NCBI GenBank assembly: GCA_030589055.1
Contig: JAUUWK010000061.1
Location: 1-6,723, forward strand
Direction: 5' to 3'
Source of the DNA: Candidatus Bathyarchaeota archaeon
GTDB taxonomy: Archaea; Thermoproteota; Bathyarchaeia; Bathyarchaeales; Bathycorpusculaceae
Length of the DNA: 6,723 bases
The notes under the pieces are model-generated. The model had not been told where the DNA came from, made no database searches, and worked only from the letters and a program-made list of their open reading frames with translations. Below, in pieces: positions 1 through 5,178 of this stretch. How positions within the stretch are numbered: position 1 is the stretch's first letter; each line of letters begins with the position of its first letter. Position numbers and translations under genes: made by a program.

Positions 1-1
1 A

Positions 2-1045
2 ATTGCTCCCGGAGCAAGCGCTGAAAGCCGCAACATAGTGATCAAGATACTCACGGATTACGAGGTGGTTGGCTGGGGTGAATCATCGCCGTCGCAAAGG
101 GTGACAGACGAAAACCCAAAAACGGTTGTTGGCGTATTAGATAAGATTGCACCCAAGCTTATCGGTATGTGTCCCTTGAGAATTGAGCAGGATATTGAAC
201 TTATGGATTCAATTGTTAAGGGGAATCCAGCTGCAAAAGCAGCCATAGACATGGCGTTACATGACATTTTAGGAAAAACTGCTCGAAAACCCCTTTTCAT
301 GCTGATGGGCGGCTACCGCACACAAGTCCTAACGGACATAACTTTAGGCATTAAATCTCCAAAAGAAATGGGTAAGGATGCCGTTAAGGCCGTTAAAAGA
401 GGATTCAAAGCCATAAAAGTGAAGGTTGGAGTTAACCCTACCGAAGATGTTGAACGGGTAAAGCTCATTCGCGAGGCAGTCGGCGACGAAATAGACGTAA
501 GAATTGATGCAAATCAGGGGTGGACACCCAAACAAGCCATAGAAGTTCTCAATGAAATAGAACGGTTTAACATTCAATTTGCTGAGCAACCGGTTCCAGC
601 AGAAGACATAAACGGCTTGGTGAAAGTTAGGAAAAACTCACCGATACCGGTGATGGCTGATGAAAGTGTGCATTCACCTGAAGATGCTTTGGGCTTAATT
701 AAGGCTGAAGCAGTAGACCTCATAAACATTAAGTTGATGAAAAGTGGGGGAATATTAAAAAGCAGAAAAATCGCTGCTGTTGCTGAGGCCGCTGGAATAC
801 CTTGCATGATTGGATGCATGGGTGAATCGGAAATAGGTATAGCAGCCGGAGCACACCTAGCAGCAGCCGTCAAAAATATACAATATGCAGACTTAGACTC
901 TGACCTTTTACTGAAAGACAAACTTGCTGAAAAAGAAGGCGTAGAAGTCAAGAACTCAATGCGGGTTTTTCCAAAGCAATATGGCTTGGGCATAGAAGAG
1001 CTGAATCAGAAGCTTTTGGGAAAGCCAAAAAAGATTTACAAGTAG
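2..1045 (+). CDS. Dipeptide epimerase (L-Ala-D/L-Glu epimerase-like, enolase superfamily), 5' end outside window
   Basis: This enzyme probably epimerises the C-terminal residue of a dipeptide such as L-Ala-Glu in the cytoplasm. The reading frame is open from the first complete codon, and the residues before the GTG at 38-40 (APGASAESRNIV) match the N-terminal lid of the family, so that GTG is an internal Val and the true start lies upstream. Counting codon 38-40 as residue 1, the barrel shows the KVK pair (K127, K129), metal ligands D157 (RIDAN), E183 (AEQP) and D208 (MADES), and a Lys on the sixth strand (K232 in NIKLMKSGG). A DLD motif follows at 285-287. In characterised Ala-Glu epimerases a DxD motif there binds the substrate ammonium group, which argues for a dipeptide epimerase rather than a muconate cycloisomerase or OSB synthase. 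glpX follows 16 bases after the stop. Exact substrate is inference. Confidence 0.92.
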   Translation: MAPGASAESRNIVIKILTDYEVVGWGESSPSQRVTDENPKTVVGVLDKIAPKLIGMCPLRIEQDIELMDSIVKGNPAAKAAIDMALHDILGKTARKPLFMLMGGYRTQVLTDITLGIKSPKEMGKDAVKAVKRGFKAIKVKVGVNPTEDVERVKLIREAVGDEIDVRIDANQGWTPKQAIEVLNEIERFNIQFAEQPVPAEDINGLVKVRKNSPIPVMADESVHSPEDALGLIKAEAVDLINIKLMKSGGILKSRKIAAVAEAAGIPCMIGCMGESEIGIAAGAHLAAAVKNIQYADLDSDLLLKDKLAEKEGVEVKNSMRVFPKQYGLGIEELNQKLLGKPKKIYK

Positions 1046-1061
1046 CTTATGTTAGTAACGT

Positions 1062-2063
1062 ATGAGGTCTGTGAACTTGGTCTCTCTTAGAGCTTTGGCT
1101 CCTTCTTTAACTAGAATTACTACTGCTGCAGCTGTTGGAGCTGCGATGCATATTGGACAAGGAGATCCTAATTTAATAGATGCGAAAGCTGTAGAGTTTT
1201 CGAGGGCTGTGCTAGCTCAAACGGACGTTGAAGGCGAAGTTATTTCGTGTGAAGGACCTAAAGACAACGCGCCAGCATTTATGCGTAGAGAAAAAGTTGG
1301 AACCGGAAAAGGTCCCAAAGTTGAGTTTGTCATAGACCCTGTTGACGGATCAACAGCTTCTTCTAAAGGTAGAAAAGACGCTATTTCTGCTCTCGCCTGC
1401 GCCCCTGCTGGCTGCTTTCAAGTGCTTCCAGACGATGGGTACTATTTCAAAGTAGCAACCGACTATCATTCGGTCGGCAAAATTTCTTTGGATATGCCCA
1501 TAGAAGAGATTGTGCGTACAGTGGCTACGGAAAAAGATATGCGCCTTCAGAACTTCACCGTTATAATGCTGGAGCGTGAAAGGCACTTGGAGATTCTGAG
1601 AAAACTGAGAAAACTTGGTGTCAGAATAATTTTGATTTCCGACGGCGACATTGCAGGGGCAGTTGTTACCTGCAGACCTGGTTCAGGAGTTGACCTTCTT
1701 GTAGGCGCTGGTGCTGGACCCGAAGCAACTATTGCAGCTACTGCCGTAAAATGCTTAAAGGGCACCATGCTCGTGAACGTCTGGAGAGATAAGAAGGATG
1801 ACTCTAATAGGCTGAATAGGCTGATGCGTCAAGATGTTGATGTAGACAAAACCTACAACGAAAATGAGTTAGCTAAGGGCAACGAACTTGTTTTTGCAGC
1901 CTCCGGGGTGACAAAAGGCGAACTCTTAGATGGTGTTCGCTTCATTCCAAACGGAGCAATTGTCAACTCGATCTGCATGAGACTGCCAAGCGGAACCATA
2001 GAGAAATCAGAAACAACCATGCAATTCAAAGGACACCCAGTCTACAAACAGTTCTTAACATAA
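1062..2063 (+). CDS. glpX: Class II (GlpX-type) fructose-1,6-bisphosphatase
   Basis: Predicted cytoplasmic phosphatase that converts fructose 1,6-bisphosphate to fructose 6-phosphate in gluconeogenesis. The 333 residues match the usual GlpX length end to end. Aligned by eye to the E. coli protein from memory, the metal and phosphate positions are D40, E64, D92 and D95 (DPVDGST at 92-98), and E221 (GAGPEAT). The SDGD motif (193-196), VGTGKG (79-84) and the C-terminal SGVTKGELLDG block (281-291) are also typical. Differences: the E. coli DPIEGT Glu is Asp here, and the Lys after the GD pair is Pro36. The ATG at 1062 is the first start after an in-frame TAA at 1056-1058; no clear Shine-Dalgarno sequence precedes it, which fits coupled translation from the epimerase gene 16 bases upstream. 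Many archaea instead use the bifunctional FBP aldolase/phosphatase, so the true substrate might differ. The family call is firm. Confidence 0.93.
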   Translation: MRSVNLVSLRALAPSLTRITTAAAVGAAMHIGQGDPNLIDAKAVEFSRAVLAQTDVEGEVISCEGPKDNAPAFMRREKVGTGKGPKVEFVIDPVDGSTASSKGRKDAISALACAPAGCFQVLPDDGYYFKVATDYHSVGKISLDMPIEEIVRTVATEKDMRLQNFTVIMLERERHLEILRKLRKLGVRIILISDGDIAGAVVTCRPGSGVDLLVGAGAGPEATIAATAVKCLKGTMLVNVWRDKKDDSNRLNRLMRQDVDVDKTYNENELAKGNELVFAASGVTKGELLDGVRFIPNGAIVNSICMRLPSGTIEKSETTMQFKGHPVYKQFLT

Positions 2064-2110
2064 AGAGCGTATTCACCTAAGAAATAGCAAGGTAGTGGAC
2101 ACACTAAACG

Positions 2111-2182
2111 ATGGGTGACGACTCGGAGGCGACGACGATGGACGACGACAGGGGGGTGACGACGATGAGGGAGCGCGCGCGC
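2111..2182 (+). repeat. GC-rich low-complexity GAC/ACG triplet tract
   Basis: This stretch is built from GACGAC, ACGACGATG and GGTGACGAC units: gacgacgatg occurs at 2131-2140 and again at 2158-2167, and ggtgacgac is also repeated. It ends in a (GC)5 run at 2173-2182. Its composition is much more GC-rich than the flanks. Read in the frame of the following CBS fragment it gives a 24-codon ORF from ATG 2111 to TAA 2183-2185, rich in Asp, Thr and Arg. It may be an expanded or decayed coding segment; it resembles no gene known to me. Confidence 0.6.
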
Positions 2183-2185
2183 TAA

Positions 2186-2341
2186 TTACCATTCGTCAAG
2201 GGCGAAGGCCTTATAGGTCTTGTCACAATGACGGATATAGCACGAATCCAGCCAGCATTGATCGAGTACATCAAAAGCCTTGCCACCAAATATGATCTGC
2301 CGAAAAGAATGGAAAAAGTTGTACACTACTATGTAGCCTAA
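2186..2341 (+). pseudogene. C-terminal remnant of a CBS-domain protein
   Basis: The 51 codons from 2186 to the TAA at 2339-2341 read LPFVKGEG, then LIGLVTMTDIARIQP, then a helical tail ending HYYVA. The pattern LP-x-V followed by GLVTMTDIA is the end of a CBS domain, a module that binds adenosine nucleotides and usually comes in pairs. A complete protein would need well over 100 residues. Here the frame is closed by TAA at 2183-2185 and there is no start codon near the front. Upstream in the same frame, TMRERAR just before the stop resembles the helix that normally precedes LPVV, so one nonsense change may have split the gene. The fragment follows glpX by about 120 bases on the same strand. 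I judge it a decayed gene; a short expressed peptide from an internal ATG (2231-2233) cannot be excluded. Confidence 0.7.
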
Positions 2342-2381
2342 CATACATATATCTGAAGTTTCGTTCGGTAGTATCAGTTTA

Positions 2382-2390
2382 CTTATAAAA
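2382..2390 (+). promoter_or_regulatory. Orphan TATA-box-like sequence
   Basis: The sequence cttataaaa is a good match to an archaeal TATA box. A transcript would begin near 2412, just after the T7 run, but no plus-strand protein gene follows; the next gene is on the opposite strand. It could drive a non-coding or antisense RNA, or be a chance AT-rich match. Confidence 0.3.
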
Positions 2391-2395
2391 TTTCG

Positions 2396-2421
2396 GATCT
2401 CTTTTTTTCTGTTTGGAGATC
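2396..2421 (+). terminator. Possible plus-strand terminator (T7 run)
   Basis: A run of seven T (2402-2408) lies in the loop between gatctc (2396-2401) and gagatc (2416-2421). Archaeal RNA polymerase commonly terminates at T-runs. It sits about 60 bases past the CBS remnant and could end the epimerase-glpX transcript. Confidence 0.4.
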
Positions 2422-2498
2422 AGAAGCGCGCGTCAAGGACTCACTGTCTTACTGAATGGGGTGAAGGTTTGCATTGGGCGCGGGTTACCTACGAACAG

Positions 2499-2503
2499 AA
2501 AAA
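2499..2503 (-). terminator. T5 run downstream of the SPFH gene
   Basis: On the minus strand a CCCTTTTTC stretch lies 23-27 bases past the stop codon of the SPFH gene. A short T-run in this position is a typical archaeal termination signal. Confidence 0.4.
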
Positions 2504-2525
2504 GGGAGAGTGATGTTCTCGTGTT

Positions 2526-3458
2526 CTAGGGAGTTGTGGGGTTCGTTGGAATTAACACTGGAATTCCGTCTGTTCCAACTAGTAGTATTTCCACTTCTGG
2601 TGCGATTCTCTGTAACGCTTGAACCCAGAGATAGAGCTCTGCGATTCTTGTTTCGTTCCCGCTTTGGCCAACCGATTCTAGAACCAGTTCAATAGCCTGT
2701 CTTGTTGCGTTGGCTTCTACGACTTGGGCTTCTGCTTGGCCTAACGCTTTAATGACAACTTCTTGAGCCGTCGCGTTCGCCAGTATTAGAATTTTCTCTC
2801 TTTCAAATCCTGCTTGAATCTGCTGTTGCTCAGCTACAAGCTTGTCCTCTATTGAAGAAGTGTATTTTTCTGGATAGTCGATATTTTTCAAGTCGAACTC
2901 CAAACGCGTCAGAGCCCCCGCCAACGATTGTTCAGTTGCCAGTTCTTCAAGCACCATCGCTTCCATTTCGTTTCTCACAATCTCTCTGAACTCTATTGTT
3001 TCCAGGGCCGTGTACTTCTTAGTTATCAACCGTATGGTTTCTTCCATAATAGACTCGATAGCTGTCTCTTTGTAGTCCATACGTGGGTAGTTGCTGTAGA
3101 GATCTCTGATCTTATCCGGGATGAGTGACCATCTTAATAAGACTCCAATTTGCATCTCAAGCTGATCAGAAGAGAAACATGGAACAGTAGTTTCATACGA
3201 CTCTGTTGCATAATAGACGTCAACAACGCTAACCCAAGGTGCTTTCAACGCATAAGTCGGACCAAGTATCGGATCGCTTATTGATTTGGAAATAGGGTCA
3301 ACAAGAACTGCACCGTGGCCAACTCCAACACTTACTACCAGCGTGAGTGGAACCATTATTGCGAAGATGACCAGAACAATGACTAACAATATCAACCCAG
3401 TCTGCCGCTTACTCAAAGAGAGGCCAACACTGTCATATTTCACATCAGAGTTATTCAT
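2526..3458 (-). CDS. SPFH/Band 7 (prohibitin-like) membrane-anchored protein
   Basis: Members of this family form oligomeric membrane scaffolds that organise membrane domains and often regulate membrane proteases. The 310-residue protein begins with a short polar stretch, then one strongly hydrophobic segment at about residues 20-43. The SPFH domain follows at about 44-205 and starts with VGVGHGAVLVDP. A charged, Ala/Glu/Gln-rich coiled-coil segment comes next at about 205-260 (KLVAEQQQIQAGFEREK, then AEAQVVEANATRQ), with a short hydrophobic tail. I chose ATG at 3458: AGGTG at 3472-3468 is a Shine-Dalgarno match nine bases upstream. A GTG at 3470 is in frame but overlaps that site. The small membrane protein gene lies upstream on the same strand, 114 bases away. 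NfeD, the usual bacterial partner, is not in this window. The specific role is unknown. Confidence 0.88.
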   Translation of the reverse strand: MNNSDVKYDSVGLSLSKRQTGLILLVIVLVIFAIMVPLTLVVSVGVGHGAVLVDPISKSISDPILGPTYALKAPWVSVVDVYYATESYETTVPCFSSDQLEMQIGVLLRWSLIPDKIRDLYSNYPRMDYKETAIESIMEETIRLITKKYTALETIEFREIVRNEMEAMVLEELATEQSLAGALTRLEFDLKNIDYPEKYTSSIEDKLVAEQQQIQAGFEREKILILANATAQEVVIKALGQAEAQVVEANATRQAIELVLESVGQSGNETRIAELYLWVQALQRIAPEVEILLVGTDGIPVLIPTNPTTP

Positions 3459-3467
3459 CCGTGTACA

Positions 3468-3472
3468 CACCT
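3468..3472 (-). promoter_or_regulatory. Ribosome binding site deciding the SPFH start
   Basis: AGGTG on the minus strand matches the archaeal anti-Shine-Dalgarno sequence and leaves nine bases to the ATG at 3458. Because the alternative GTG start at 3470 lies inside this motif, the ATG is preferred. Confidence 0.5.
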
Positions 3473-3501
3473 ATCCAATACCCACGTTGTATCAGTGCGT
3501 G

Positions 3502-3510
3502 CTCATAACT
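3502..3510 (-). promoter_or_regulatory. Weak TATA-like box for the SPFH gene
   Basis: AGTTATGAG on the minus strand, preceded by GAAAG, lies about 45-50 bases before the ATG. A start about 25 bases downstream would give a leader of roughly 20 nucleotides carrying the AGGTG site. The match is weak; the support is mostly position. Confidence 0.3.
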
Positions 3511-3544
3511 CTTTCCCTCGCCCTTGAAAGCCCCCACACCGTTG

Positions 3545-3566
3545 AAAAAAGAAGATTAGAGAAAAA
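3545..3566 (-). terminator. T-rich terminator between the small membrane gene and the SPFH gene
   Basis: On the minus strand T5 (3566-3562) and T6 (3550-3545) runs begin seven bases past the stop of the small membrane protein gene. Such paired T-runs usually end transcription in archaea, which suggests that the two membrane genes can be transcribed separately. Confidence 0.45.
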
Positions 3567-3572
3567 CCGGCC

Positions 3573-3893
3573 CTAGGACTTAACTCGGCGGATGCTATTT
3601 CTCCTTCGTTTTCGGAGAAAATACCATGCCAGCCATGTAATGATGAAGATAGGGAGAATGTCTGCACCTGGGACTAGCTCAAACAAGGATATGAGCCCAA
3701 TCCAGCGGAACATGGCTAGGCAAGCAATAATTCCAACTGTGTCTAGAATGTCACCTACGACGGGAAGAAGCAGAACTGCAACCATATATTCACTGACGTC
3801 CAGTATTATGCAAATAACGAGAAAAAGCAACTCATCCGCTGTAAAAACGAAATATCGTGAGAAAGACTTTGACTCTTTGCCCCGATGCTCCAA
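3573..3893 (-). CDS. Small multi-spanning membrane protein with PGADILP motif, function unknown
   Basis: The 106-residue product is mostly hydrophobic, with about three membrane segments (roughly 22-45, 48-70 and 77-95), a polar N-terminus and a basic C-tail (LRKRRRNSIRRVKS) that would sit in the cytoplasm by the positive-inside rule. Two related blocks stand out: LLPVVGDILD (about 42-51) and LVPGADILP (about 73-81), each a Pro, then Gly/Ala-Asp-Ile-Leu, leading into a hydrophobic segment. I recognise this style from archaeal small membrane proteins but know no function. The start is uncertain: TTG at 3893 gives this length, with AGGAT about ten bases upstream, and the next Met is at residue 37. 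The opposite-strand ORF over the same DNA is polar and lacks such motifs. A good TATA box stands 54-61 bases upstream, and the SPFH gene follows on the same strand. Confidence 0.72.
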   Translation of the reverse strand: MEHRGKESKSFSRYFVFTADELLFLVICIILDVSEYMVAVLLLPVVGDILDTVGIIACLAMFRWIGLISLFELVPGADILPIFIITWLAWYFLRKRRRNSIRRVKS

Positions 3894-3945
3894 GCATAAT
3901 TTATCCTGCCTTCAGCTAGGCACATTTCTATCTGTTCCTGAACCC

Positions 3946-3955
3946 ACTTATAAGT
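3946..3955 (-). promoter_or_regulatory. Palindromic TATA box upstream of the small membrane protein gene
   Basis: ACTTATAAGT is a perfect 10-bp palindrome with a strong TATA core. On the minus strand it would start transcription near 3922, giving a leader of about 29 nucleotides before the TTG at 3893. Being symmetric, it could in principle also fire to the right; BRE elements would decide orientation. Confidence 0.55.
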
Positions 3956-3959
3956 AGTT

Positions 3960-4384
3960 CAGAGGACTGGCCACATATTAGAGACCGCGGAGTTTCATGA
4001 TGTCTTAATAGTGTGACACCTACAGCGCGCGCTTCACCAGACTAAAGAAAAGAAGAATTCTACAGCAGAAAGTGGCCAATCCATTCAACGTATACCAATC
4101 TAGAAGTAGAATGATAAAAAGACCATTAGAGTCTACATGAAACCTGTCTTCTTTTTGCATTATTGTATGCCATGTTTGTCCTTTATTCTAGTCCATAAGT
4201 TTTCCAAATAGTTTGTAGATTATGGTAGAAAACCATGGTCTGTTTTGTTTTTTCTATTCTGTTTTCTATTAGTCTTTTTTCTGTGTTCTATTTTGTTAAG
4301 CGTTTACTGTGTAAAGTTTGCCAGTAGATTTTTGGAATTGTACAGAATAGTAATGGAAATTTTGAAAACGCTTGAAATTGGGAG
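3960..4384. other. Non-coding region with a T-rich tract
   Basis: I see no protein gene here on either strand. It contains an (GC)4 run at 4025-4032, a small hairpin ATGGT/ACCAT (4222-4226 with 4232-4236), and a plus-strand T-rich tract at about 4241-4297 with three copies of ttctatt (4252, 4264, 4286). The hairpin followed by T-runs looks like a plus-strand terminator, but no plus-strand gene precedes it. The last part, on the minus strand, is the T-containing trailer beyond tRNA-Pro. Confidence 0.6.
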
Positions 4385-4399
4385 GGGGGCGGAGCCCCC
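4385..4399 (-). terminator. GC hairpin downstream of tRNA-Pro
   Basis: GGGGGC and GCCCCC enclose a three-base loop about 30 bases beyond the 3' end of tRNA-Pro, and T-containing sequence follows on the minus strand (TTTC, TTTTC). It may help end or process the tRNA transcript. Archaeal termination does not require hairpins, so the role is open. Confidence 0.35.
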
Positions 4400-4429
4400 A
4401 TGAACCAAGTGCGTGAGAGAGCAAGGTAG

Positions 4430-4504
4430 TGGGGCTGCCCGGATTTGAACCGTGGTCACGAGCGCCCGAGGCTCTTAGCCTGGACCAAGCTAGCCGACAG
4501 CCCC
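4430..4504 (-). tRNA. tRNA-Pro (anticodon CGG)
   Basis: The minus strand folds into a 75-nt cloverleaf. The acceptor stem GGGGCTG/CAGCCCC is perfect, the discriminator is A73, and the T loop is TTCAAAT. The D stem pairs GGCT with GGCT using two G-U pairs, and the D loop contains GG. The anticodon loop CTCGGGC places CGG (bases 4466-4468) at 34-36, reading CCG proline codons. G35, G36 and A73 agree with proline identity. There is no intron and no encoded CCA. Two A-G mismatches are visible, at 27-43 and at 50-64 in the T stem. Confidence 0.9.
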
Positions 4505-4547
4505 AGACTCGTAATCTAGACGTCATCAAACATAATTTGTGATTAAT

Positions 4548-4555
4548 CATAAAAA
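4548..4555 (-). promoter_or_regulatory. TATA box for tRNA-Pro
   Basis: TTTTTATG on the minus strand, with a purine-rich AAGG before it, lies 44-51 bases upstream of the mature tRNA 5' end. A start about 25 bases downstream leaves a 5' leader of around 20 nucleotides to be removed by RNase P. Confidence 0.45.
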
Positions 4556-4767
4556 CCTTAACCACAGTTTAGCATTTCAGGAAAGCTTGCTCAGAAGGCA
4601 ACGTTTCTGGACGTAGCAAATTGGCTGGAAACTGAGACTTAATACTAGTGAAGTTCAAAAATTGCTTATGGACTAAACTTTTTAGAGTGCTTTTATGAGT
4701 TTGGAGAATAAAACGGGGAATCCGAAACTGTAATCATTAGTTCTTGTCATGCACGTTGATTCATAAC

Positions 4768-4774
4768 CTATAAG
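4768..4774 (+). promoter_or_regulatory. TATA box for the 71-residue Cys protein gene
   Basis: The sequence ctataag is a good TATA box 35-41 bases before the ATG at 4809. Transcription would start near 4799, giving a very short leader, which matches the lack of a Shine-Dalgarno sequence. Confidence 0.55.
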
Positions 4775-4808
4775 TCAAACTGTTGATCTGTCATATTCTC
4801 GATACAAT

Positions 4809-5024
4809 ATGCAAACTGACTTGGATGTTTTGATTGAAATTCCATGTTTCAAGTGTTTGTTTTGGGATCGGAGGCGACAGAGCCGTCCATACTGCAATCC
4901 TAATGAATGCCGAAAGTTAACGGAGTGGCTTTTTAAACAAATCGAAAAAGACTCTCCAACTGAGGAAGCATTAACGTTTACAATTGCACAACACATTAAG
5001 TCAAAGGAAAAAACCAAACCATAA
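4809..5024 (+). CDS. Small four-cysteine (putative zinc-binding) protein, function unknown
   Basis: The 71-residue product has the pattern C13-x2-C16-x12-C29-x4-C34 (CFKC, then YCNPNEC), enough for one structural zinc site of the zinc-ribbon or treble-clef kind. Between the pairs is a basic stretch (DRRRQSR), and after them come an amphipathic helix (RKLTEWLFKQIEK) and a Lys-rich tail. It is soluble, with no signal or membrane segment. Such proteins often bind nucleic acid or a protein partner, but nothing here shows which. ATG 4809 is well placed about ten bases after the predicted transcription start, so it is nearly leaderless. The next gene converges from the other strand and is also Cys-rich. 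Opposite-strand ORFs over this DNA lack recognisable features. I am fairly sure it is real and have no functional call. Confidence 0.72.
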   Translation: MQTDLDVLIEIPCFKCLFWDRRRQSRPYCNPNECRKLTEWLFKQIEKDSPTEEALTFTIAQHIKSKEKTKP

Positions 5025-5075
5025 AAAACTGTGCCCAGACAAGGCATAATTACGTCGGCACAAACCAGAGACGAA

Positions 5076-5080
5076 TTTTT
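5076..5080 (+). terminator. T5 run past the 71-residue protein gene
   Basis: A run of five T lies about 50 bases downstream of the stop at 5024, before the converging gene. It is the nearest T-run and a weak terminator candidate. Confidence 0.3.
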
Positions 5081-5178
5081 CTAGAAGCGAAATAACTCGG
5101 CATATCGAAAAAATACCATGAGACACTTTGAAAATTTTGATTAGAAAACTGAACTCACGTGAAATCTGAAATTCCAGC

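Larger units (their letters stand above)
2342..2525. other. Intergenic region between the CBS remnant and the SPFH gene
   Basis: No convincing gene is present. The stretch holds a strong plus-strand TATA-like sequence (cttataaaa, 2382-2390), a T7 run at 2402-2408 flanked by gatctc/gagatc arms, a (GC)-alternating run at 2426-2432, and a locally GC-rich part at about 2450-2490. The plus-strand ORF starting at 2474 is antisense to the 3' end of the SPFH gene and looks like a shadow. Confidence 0.6.
4505..4808. other. Intergenic region between tRNA-Pro and the 71-residue protein gene
   Basis: It carries the tRNA-Pro promoter at its left and the promoter of the next gene at its right. Between them a 26-codon plus-strand open stretch (4562-4639, stop 4640-4642) reads KLAQKATFLDVANWLETET at its end. 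This has a protein-like composition but no start codon, so it may be a gene fragment or chance. Nothing else is recognisable. Confidence 0.5.

Noticed and set aside
38..40. GTG as the start of the dipeptide epimerase
   Set aside because: The frame stays open to the window edge and the preceding residues (APGASAESRN) belong to the enzyme's N-terminal domain, so this is an internal Val.
574..993. Minus-strand ORF of 139 codons
   Set aside because: It is fully antisense to the well-supported epimerase and has no recognisable domain; a shadow frame.
2086..2098. 13-base match agcaaggtagtgg also present at 4420-4432 across the tRNA-Pro 3' end, as a possible attachment site
   Set aside because: A 13-base match is expected about once by chance in a window of this size, and there are no integrase or mobile genes between the copies.
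2173..2182. Alternating GC runs (also at 2426-2432 and 4025-4032) as a shared element
   Set aside because: Flanks of the three runs are unrelated and the runs are short; most likely simple sequence.
2474..2695. Plus-strand ORF after the orphan TATA box
   Set aside because: Most of it overlaps the SPFH gene antisense and its Arg/Leu/Phe-rich product mirrors the coding strand; no family features.
3592..3957. Plus-strand ORF of 121 codons
   Set aside because: It overlaps the small membrane protein antisense; the minus-strand product has membrane segments, motifs and a promoter, while this one is a Ser/Arg-rich shadow.
4515..4530. TGATGA on the minus strand before tRNA-Pro as a C/D-box RNA
   Set aside because: No D box (CTGA) follows at a suitable distance; the stretch is explained as tRNA leader.
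4296..4565. Minus-strand ORF of 89 codons
   Set aside because: It runs through the tRNA-Pro gene, which explains the sequence.
4775..5047. Minus-strand ORF opposite the 71-residue Cys protein
   Set aside because: The plus frame has a promoter, ATG and a clean four-Cys motif; the minus product has no coherent pattern.
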